NCBI GenBank assembly: GCA_012931725.1
Contig: CM022951.1
Span: 36,695,805 to 36,759,804 of the forward strand
DNA: 64,000 bases
Origin: Litsea cubeba
Taxonomy: Eukaryota > Streptophyta > Magnoliopsida > Laurales > Lauraceae
Reading direction: 5' to 3'
The position numbers and the translations under genes were made by a program. A model generated the notes under the pieces. It saw only the letters and a program-made list of their open reading frames with translations. It did no database searches and was not told the origin of the DNA. Below, in pieces: positions 56,556 to 64,000 of this stretch (its first letter is position 1; the number at the start of each line of letters is the position of its first letter).

Positions 56556-59500
56556 ATGGCTTCAAGTAAGTTCTCTTTCTCAAGAAAACTCCATGTAGAA
56601 AATAGGATGGTAAAAAAAAAGAAAGTTTTTTTTTTGTTTCTTTCTTTTTTTTTCTTTTCCATGTGTTCTTTTTTTTTACATGTGTTTTTTTTCTCGTGCG
56701 TTTTCTTTTCTCTTTTTTTGCACGTTTTTTTTTTGTTTTTTTTATGGGCCGTACGGCCACAGGCCTGTGGGCCAGTCCCATTTTTTTGTTTCTTTTTTTT
56801 TCTGATCTTTCTATTTTTTATCTTTATTCCCCCTTTTTTTTCTCTCTCTCTCTTTTTTAGAAAGTTTCATTTTCTTCTTCTTTTTTTTTTTTTTGCTCAT
56901 CATGATAATGCATTTTTTGGCAAGTCAAGATGTTCATGCATGCATTCTTTTGTAAATTGAATTGGTAGCATGATGTGATAGCATACCTGAAAGTTTTTGC
57001 AAATTTGGGGATTTTGGAGCTCACAATGATGTTGAGCCCTTCCTGATTTTGCTGAGACTTTGAGGTTTCGAAAGTTCGGAGTTTCGGAGCTCGCAGCAAT
57101 GTTGAGCCCATCTTCAAGCTTTCTATTTCTTTCGAGGCAATTCCCTTTTCTTCGGAATTGCCCCGGAATCATGCCAAAATTTCGCCAGATTTTTTTAGCG
57201 AAATTCTGTCATTTTTTATGATTGATCTTTTTCTTTTCCATCCTTTGCAGGTGGTTCCTCTAGAACGAACAAGGATAAAGAGCCTGCTACAAGCGTACCT
57301 CATCGATCTGCTAGATCTTCCAATCCAGCCGTTCAACAGGCCTAGGAGAAGGCCCAGTATGTTAAGAGAAACCTTGAAGAGTGCGACTCTCTCAATAGAG
57401 ATGAGATGAGATAGCGACTAATCGCTCTCAAGGGAGAGGAATTTCATAAGATCATGGTAAGCAACCGTCCGTGGGTTATGTACGATCAGAGGGTTTTGCC
57501 CAAGCCTACCTTCTTCTTTGGTGATGCGGTCTCTGACGACGTGACATACCAGAGGAGATGTTTTCAGTTCTCTTACACAGCTGATGGTGAGAAGAGAACC
57601 GTTGTTACCCGGTCGACGTTTGATCGCACCATCTCGATTATGATCCTTGCTCCCACGTGCTCTAAGAGGGAAGATCCTCCAAGCTGGGTGAAAAGGACAA
57701 ATGTAATCAAGACCGGGGTTTTTATTGGCAGTCCTCCTGGATATGCGGAGAAGTCGCCTGCCGACATGGACATGTTGATGTCGGCCAGCGGCTACCAGAG
57801 CTCTGATTATCCGTCGGTCAATTTGGGACCGGTGGGCCTTAATATTTTCAGCGGTGACGGCAGCAGTTGGGTGAAGCCTTTTCTACTTCGTGGTCGTTTC
57901 AGTACTGACTCTGAGTGGAAGTCGTGGACTGATCGTGTCCTGCTGATTGGTGGCGCCGTTTTGAAAGAAGCCGGGATTTTCAACGCGGTCCGCGCATTTA
58001 GGGAGATCGTGATTTTTTCCGACGAGGCCTTCATGACTATGTTGGAGTCATTCCTTGCACAAACCAATACCTTCGTTGTCACGAATGGTGAGATTGGTTT
58101 TTCTTTGAAGGAGTTAAGCGCCATTACTAGATTGCCTATCCTTGGCAAACTCTATGAAGAGTTCATGCTGATCGACAGCGTCCTTAAGGAGCAGTCAGAG
58201 GAGTTCAGGCTTCTGTACTTTCAGCTTGTCGCCTTCTATGATTTTTTTAAGGAGAAAAAGGGCTCGAAGGTTAGATCCAGTAGTTGGAAGAGTTCTGGCT
58301 CTTTGTTCCCAAACTTTCTTACAGTAGGGAATCATCTGATAGTACGACACTGGAAGACAGGAAGAAGATTTCGGTCATGCAAGAAGAGTTGAGGGGTTTC
58401 TTCGCGAGTACAGACGCCATTTGCTCTGACATTGCACTGCGGAGAGATCTCGTTGTTTACCTCACTTATTGGTTAGGTGAGGCTGTTTTTACTGGAGGAG
58501 CTGGAATGCATATCAGGCTGCATTGCATTTTTTTGGCTTGTCAAATGGCATTCAGAGAGCGGCTTGCTTTAGTGCCTGCTCTTTACTCTTACCTGTGCAC
58601 CGAACTGCAGGCTGCTGCTTTCTTGGTTCGGCTTGGGCTTCCCATGAATAGGGTATTTTCAGCCCATATTTTCTATTCGTGGTTTATATACCACTGTCCT
58701 GGCTTCCATCGGCTAGGTGCTGCACAGGATGATGATCCTCTGATGATTTGATTGGCTAAGGGGAAAGCCGTATCCGAATCACTTTTGTTTGCCCGCATGA
58801 GGAGCCGACAGTTCAGGGACATCGAGATGGGGCAATCTTCAGTGAAGCTTTCTCCGAAGTTGCGGAATAAAGCTTTTGATTTTGGTGCCTCCCGAGACTC
58901 TACAAGGGCAAGGTCGGGAAAGCCTTACTCCTTGACAAATGCAGAGAATGAGTGGCTTTTCAGCATACGTGTCGGCATGATGGTGTACCGTAGACATCTT
59001 TTCTTCGACATCTAGCCGTATGTTCCTTCTCGCCTTGCACTGCAGTTGGGCTTTTCTCGAGGCGTTGTTGGAGCGCCTACAAGTATGGTGAAGCGCTTTG
59101 GAGGTTTGCAGGACGGGAGAGATGCATGGGCTTTCTATTGTGCTGAAGACACTACTGCCATGATTTCCTATCTTGTATTGTCAACTTCCCGGACTGTCGG
59201 CTTTGCGAAGTGGTTCGCGGAGAGCTTTTTGGCATAATGGGGGCTTTCCAAGAAGGAGCTTGATGTGAAGCTGTCATCTGAAAAAGCCCTTGGAAAGTCG
59301 GATGGCGTCTAGTGAGAGGAAGTTTGGGCCTTCCTTTTTGGAGAGAAGCACAAGATAGGCAGGCATCATTGGTTCTGAAGCTGTTCGGGAAGTACCTGAT
59401 GAGGCTTTAGAGCAGCTAGAACAGGAGGAAGCTAAGCTTGACGCTTGGATGCAAGCGGCATAGAGGCGAGCTTCTGTGGAGTCTATTGATAAGGGTAGAC

Positions 59501-61113
59501 CATCCAGTGAGGTGTTGAGTGAGAAACCTGACTCTGACAGTGGGGCAGGTTCTTCTAGGAAGCAAGCCCATAGAGGTAAGAGGAAGAGGAGTTAGCATTG
59601 CAGCAAGGAGCAACACGAAGACTCTCTTGATATGGAAGTCCCTCTTATTATCAATGGGGAGATGCCAGAGAATACTAAAAAGCTTCCAAAAAAGAGGAGT
59701 CGAGAAGAAGAGACCGTCAGTGAAAGTATGATACTTCCTCTTTCTCTTTTCGTTCCTTTCATGGGGTTTTTCTATGTTCTGATTTGCTTTATGTTTCTGC
59801 TTTTCTTTTTTTTTAGCAGAGGAAGACACGGCGATGCTTGAGGTTCCGACCGATGAGGCGGTGACAGATCCTGTGGAGGCTCCTGAAGAAGAACCAAGGG
59901 ACGCTGGAATGAACCCAGAATCTCCGACTCGTATGACTTCTTTTTCTCTTTTTTTTGTCGGTGACTTGACTTGCTAACATTTTTTTTTGTCAGCTGATTT
60001 TCCATAGGATTCTGATGACTTTGAACCATCGATGGACACAAACGTTGATGATGCTTCCGATGAGTTCATGGAGGAAGAGAGCGTTCTGCCAGTCGTCGAA
60101 GAAGGTATTTTATAATAATAACCCTGATAATGATTTTCAAACAGGATCATATTCATACATTTTTATGTTCCTTTGGCAGGTTTTGAAGTGACAGAAGAGA
60201 GTCCATCGCTTTCTTCAGGACTAGAGCAAGGGATGCCAGAGGTTGATCCGAAGGTAAAGACTCCTACGACCAGTTCTGACACAGTAGAGGAGATACCTCG
60301 TGCTGAGATTCCTTCTCCAGTGGCTCAAAGTGGAAAGAGTTCTTTTGTTACTCTTCCAACGGGTCATGACATGAGCAGCCGACCGACGGAGCGGGGCGAA
60401 TCTTCATCTGGGCCATCTCTCCTATTTGCGAAGAAGGTGCTGACACAGGTTCTGAGATCTTGGATCGAGACTCTCCTTTCTGAGCACTTTGATGCCGGAT
60501 TTGGTATGATCCAGCATGTGCAGGAGATTCTCAATGATGTCGAAGAAGTCGGTCTGGACGTCACAGGTGCCAGGGCGATTGTTGATAGGATCATTGCAAT
60601 GGGTGACAAGTGGTTTGAGACCATGGACTTCCCTGATGACCAGTAATTCAAGGAGATGTTCTTGGATCCTGCTAACTAAGCTAAGTCTGACCTGAATGAG
60701 GCTACACAGAGCGGGAAACATGTAGTCCGAGAGAAGAACTTAGAAGAGCTAGCCCTCATCGACTAGCATGACCTTAACATCCTTAATAGGGAGGTCGATG
60801 AGGCCAAGAAGCGTCTTGAACATTTGAAGGCACAAGTTGCTGCCAAGTGGGCTGCTATAACAGAGGCTCACATAGGGAGAGTGCTCTGATTCGTCAGGTC
60901 GCAGATGCCGATCGAGTTCTCGAAAGGAAGATTCAAGAAGACGAACAATGACAAACTGCTCGAGACAAGCTTCCCAGTATAAAAGAAGAGTTACAGCCTT
61001 CTCCAGCATCTCATGACAAGTTCCTGAAGAAGCATGCCTTGGAAACTATGGCGGCTGAGGCCAAGAGTTTGCTCGAGGAGCTGAAACTTTGGCTGGAGAC
61101 CATTTTTGGCTGA
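56556..61113 (+). pseudogene. Antisense plant-mobile-domain gene, copy B
   Basis: Exon 1 is 56556-56565; its GTAAGT donor splits codon 4. Exon 2 begins at 57251. The PMD spans about 57450-59240 (FFFGDAVSDDVTYQRRCFQF, CSKREDPPSWVK, SWTDRVLLIGGAVLKEAG, GEIGFSLKELSAITRLPILG, MVKRFGGLQDGRDAWAFY). Smaller exons follow, separated by T-rich stretches ending in AG (near 59818, 59994 and 60180). The last part (60181-61113) is a probable coiled coil ending LKLWLETIFG then TGA. Stops: 57343, 57412 (shared with copy A), 58749, 59013 (CAG in A), then 60646 onward. A 1-nt loss near 58315 shifts frame. PMD proteins are linked to TE silencing and genome stability; the role here is unknown. Exon borders after 59240 are provisional. 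Confidence 0.8.
56566..57250 (+). other. First intron of the copy B antisense gene
   Basis: GTAAGT to TTTGCAG. It contains a T-rich tract (56590-56900) with palindromes GGCCGTACGGCC and CCACAGGCCTGTGG near 56748-56773. The Phe-rich ORF across it is not a protein. Confidence 0.75.
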
Positions 61114-61384
61114 GCTCCTGATTTCTGTCATTATTTTTGTAACAGAAACTATTCTTCCCTTTTTTTTTGGTACGACATATTTTTTTTGTACTTTCTTCTC
61201 CTTTTTTTTTTGTAGTGCTTGTGAACACTTTTTTTTTGCTACCATATGTATTTTTTTGTACCCTTTTTTTTGTTTTGTTTCCCTAAGCTCACTTAAATCT
61301 TTTTGTGATGAAAGTAATTACTAAATGGGATTTGATAAAAAAAAACTTGTCATTTTGTGAAAATCTTTTGTCAAATGATTGTTT

Positions 61385-61560
61385 TGGCATGGGAGCCAGA
61401 TTTTGTTTGTGGCATGAGAGCCGATTTTGGCATAAGAGCTAGTTTTTTGTGGCATTGATAGCCGGTTTGTGGCATTGATAGCCGGGTTTTTTGAAAGTCA
61501 AGTTTTGGTTTGTGGCATTGATAGCCGGTTTTGTTTTGTGGCATTTATAGCCGGTTTGGT
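61385..61560. repeat. GGCATTGATAGCC repeat array
   Basis: Seven irregular copies of TGGCATTGATAGCCGG or variants (TGGCATGGGAGCCA, TGGCATAAGAGCTAG). The arms GGC and GCC flank a variable 7-nt centre. The same motif lies in the LTR of both copies (about 6047-6083 and 53165-53205). Confidence 0.8.
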
Positions 61561-61570
61561 TTTCAAAAAT

Positions 61571-62030
61571 GCAAGTATCGACTAAAAGTCGCCTCCCTGC
61601 TGAATGGTCTTGCAAGTATCGATGGAATGTCCAATCCTTGCCAATTCGGTTGCGAGTATCGATGGAATGTCGCCTCCTCGCGGATTTGGGTGCAAGTATC
61701 GATGGAATGTCGCATCCTTGCTTTTCGAAAATTTTGGTTTTTCGGGTACTGACTTGATGTCGTTTGCCCATAATTTTTGAATTTTGCGGTTTTCTTGAAC
61801 CTTTGGGTTGCGGATATCAATTGCAATGTTGCATCTCCACGATTTCTTGGTTTTTTTCGAACCTTTGAAATTTGGGTTGTGGATATCAACTGAAATGTTG
61901 CGTCTCCACGATTTTTTTTTCGATTTTGCAAGTATCGACGAAATGTCGCTTCCCTGCGATTTTGGAAGTGTTGAACACGGTTCGCGTTCTTCCAATTTGT
62001 GCGAGTATCGACTATGTGTCGCTTCCTTGC
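61571..62030. repeat. Nine two-stem hairpin repeats
   Basis: Units of about 30 nt start at 61571, 61612, 61652, 61692, 61744, 61810, 61879, 61928 and 62001. The plan is 5-nt outer arm, TAT, 4-nt inner arm, 5-nt loop, 4-nt inner arm, about 4 nt, 5-nt outer arm. Outer pairs vary together: GCAAG/CTTGC, GCGAG/CTCGC, GTGGA/TCCAC, GGGTA/TGCCC. Inner pairs: CGAC/GTCG and CAAC/GTTG. Units 1, 6 and 8 have one outer mismatch; unit 2 has lost the inner stem. Confidence 0.8.
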
Positions 62031-62380
62031 GGTTTTTGAAAAACCTTTTTTTTTGTTTAAAGACACGAGGGTCGTAAGTTTTGACCTAAAACCATTTTTG
62101 CGGTAAAAGGCTGGGTGGAGTAGGGTGGAAATCCCTGAATCTGGATTTTATTTCAAACCATGAATTTTGGGTTCAAGGATTGAAAATTTTACTCAAGTTA
62201 GGGAGAGGCTCCTAAACTTGGAATTTTTGAACAATGAAACGATGAAAGTAAACATTGTTTGAATTTCTATGAATTTCAACATTTGATATGAAAATTCTAA
62301 AAAGAGTGGGTTTGACAAGCGAGTACCTGGAAATAGGTTTTGGCCATACAGGCATTGCTCTTACCCAGTTGGGTAAGTAC
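62031..62380. other. 3' untranslated stretch next to pol
   Basis: 350 bp between the hairpin array and the pol stop. No feature seen. Confidence 0.6.
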
Positions 62381-64000
62381 TCAAGGGTAGTACCGCTTTA
62401 AGAACTTGTCGTTGATGGGCAACATACATCTGTCACCCTCCATGTTTAGGAGTGCGTATGCGCCGTTGGAGAAAACCTTGTCGATGATGTAGGGTCCCTT
62501 CCATTTTGGCTCAAACTTGCCTTTGGACTTATGAGCAAAGACAATTGGTCTTTTTACCGCAAGAGCCAAGTCACCCTTTTTGTAGGCGCGTTGCCTGACC
62601 TTTTTGTCGAAAGATCCTGCCATGCGTGCTTGGTAAAGTTCAATGCTTTGTCGAGCTTCGAGCCGTCTCTCATCGAGATTGTCCAGCTCATGGAGTCGCA
62701 ATTTGACATTGCTTTCTTGAGTCATGTCATTTTGCAAAGATACCCTTAAAGAAGGAATTTGTACTTCCAAGGGTACGACAGCTTCACATCCATAAACCAA
62801 GGAGAATGGTGTGCTATGGGTTGGTCCTCGAATGGTGGTTTAATAGGCCCATAAAGCTTCAGACAGTTTGTCGCTCCAGTCTCTTTTGTGACTAGAGACC
62901 TTTTTTTAAGGATTTTACAGAGTGTCTTGTTGAAGGCTTCCACTAATCCGTTTGCTGTCAAATTGTATGGAGTCGAAAGACAGCTTTGGATTTTGTATTT
63001 ATCGCAGAACCTGTAGAATCGATGATCTCGGAATTGTGCTCCGTTATCATGGACGAATCTTTTGGGTATGCCGAAACGACAAACAATGTTGGTGCGTAGG
63101 AACTGAAGGACTGATGAGGTCTTCATTTCGTTGAGCGCAAATGCTTCCGATCACTTGGAGAAATAATCCGTAGCGGCGAAAATGAAGCGATGACCTTTAC
63201 TTGAAGGGGGAGAAATATGACCAATGATGTCCATACCCCAGGCTTCGAAAGGCCATGAGATTGCTGTAGGATGCATCCATTCGGAGGCATGTGAATGTAA
63301 TCTTCGTGAACTTGGCATTGTTGGCAGCACTTAGTAAATTGCATTGCGTTAGCTACTATGGTAGGCCAGTAATAACCTAACCTTTTTATCTGATCGTAGA
63401 GCTTTGGACCAGCCTGATGAGCTCCACAAAGACCAGCATGAACTTCTTCGAGTGTTTCTTCAGCCTCTTGTTGTGACAAGCAGCGTAAAAGTATTCCGTT
63501 GAAGGATTTCTTGTAAAGGGTTTTTGAAGGAATATCCAAATGAAAGCTTGGGGCTCGTCTTTGGATGCTTACCCTTTCTTTTGGATCTTCAAGTAGGATT
63601 TTGAACATAGTGTTATCAATAAACGGATCCCTCCAGTCGCCGATCGAAGGTTGAAGGATAGAGATCCGACTTCCAACCACTTGGTGGCATTCAGCAACTG
63701 CTTGGTGTGTTTTAAGAGGAGGGAAGATTCTTCTTTAGCACACTGTGATTGTCATGTTTTCCCCTTCCTGGATTGTTATAGATGCAACAAGTCCGGCCAG
63801 GGCATCTGGACGTATGTTTTCACCTCTACGAATGTGGGTGATGTGACAGATGTCAAACTTCTGCAGAAGCGATTGTGCCTTGTTGTAGTAAGGTAGCAGA
63901 TCAGGCTTCCTGACTTCAAATTTTTGATTCATCTGGTTGACGATCGGTTAAGAGTCTCCAAAGATTTCCAGGATGGTGATGCCAGATTCGATGGCGAGTT
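62381..64000 (-). pseudogene. Pol of copy B: RNase H end and integrase
   Basis: The minus strand carries the end of an RNase H-like module (63735-63932: HITHIRRGENIRPDALAGLV), then the integrase zinc region (HAGLCGAHQAGPKLYDQIKR, CCQQCQVHEDYIH). The DDE core follows: first Asp near 63230 in a shifted frame, HDNGAQF (about 63040), and GLVEAFNKTL (about 62945). The C-terminal part (62381-62800) has GDLALAVKR and FEPKWKGPYIIDKVF, and ends FLKRYYP. A frameshift lies near 63280, a stop near 63733, and further shifts lie at about 62880 and 62770. There is no chromodomain, as expected for Tat. Inactive in this copy. Confidence 0.88.

Larger units (their letters stand above)
52867..64000 (-). mobile_element. 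Copy B: PMD-carrying Tat element, 3' part
   Basis: Minus-strand element entering from the right edge. The order in its own direction is RNase H, integrase, pol stop (62381), hairpin array, antisense PMD gene, two repeat arrays, PPT and 3' LTR. An antisense gene between pol and the 3' LTR and an archaeal-type RNase H end fit the Tat lineage. Gag, the rest of pol and the 5' LTR are outside the window. Confidence 0.88.

Noticed and set aside
61571..62030. CRISPR-like array
   Set aside because: Plant nuclear context, imperfect units, no conserved spacer length and no cas genes; the pattern is of covarying hairpins.

Overview
The window is plant nuclear DNA made almost entirely of nested LTR retrotransposons. 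One endogenous gene is still recognisable: minus-strand exons of a malectin-domain LRR receptor kinase (LRR-VIII type), at about 52.3 kb, 44.7 kb and 33.8 kb. I see no rRNA, tRNA, bacterial or organellar genes. The organism is an angiosperm with a TE-rich genome; I cannot place it further.

Layout. (1) 1-5.77 kb: 3' end of a Ty3/Gypsy chromovirus (Tekay/Del type) with broken gag-pol, PPT and the start of a long 3' LTR. The probable rest of that LTR is at 23.08-25.0 kb. (2) 5.77-12.23 kb, copy A: a rearranged piece of a Tat-lineage element carrying an antisense plant-mobile-domain (PMD) gene. (3) 12.23-23.08 kb: an older Tat/Retand-like element with PBS, decayed gag-pol, a different antisense gene and a 3' LTR. 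(4) 25.52-33.56 kb: a young minus-strand Sirevirus (Copia) with TSD ATTAA and near-identical 1.83-kb LTRs. It has two intact ORFs and no pol. (5) 33.85-44.40 kb: a young minus-strand Tekay-like Gypsy element with TSD CTTGT. It sits inside the transmembrane exon of the receptor kinase. (6) 45.996-46.890 kb: a tandem TRIM (four 190-bp LTRs, three 45-bp interiors). (7) 47.50-51.61 kb: a minus-strand, gag-only Tat element with TSD TTAAA. (8) 52.0-52.7 kb: first malectin exon with a nonsense codon, and a LINE scrap. (9) 52.87-64.0 kb, copy B: a minus-strand PMD-carrying Tat element with 3' LTR, antisense PMD gene on the plus strand, and the end of pol running into the right edge.

The receptor-kinase locus is dead here: exon insertion, in-frame stop and probable frameshift. 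The TE open frames are mostly closed by stops. Where two copies can be compared, several of these stops are CAG to TAG, as expected from deamination of methylated CHG sites.

The most unusual content is in the 3' region of the PMD-Tat family. A spliced antisense gene has its own TATA box and a split codon 4 in both copies. There are also two kinds of hairpin-forming repeat array whose stems show compensatory changes between units (61.57-62.03 kb; 10.12-10.32 kb and 55.61-55.82 kb).
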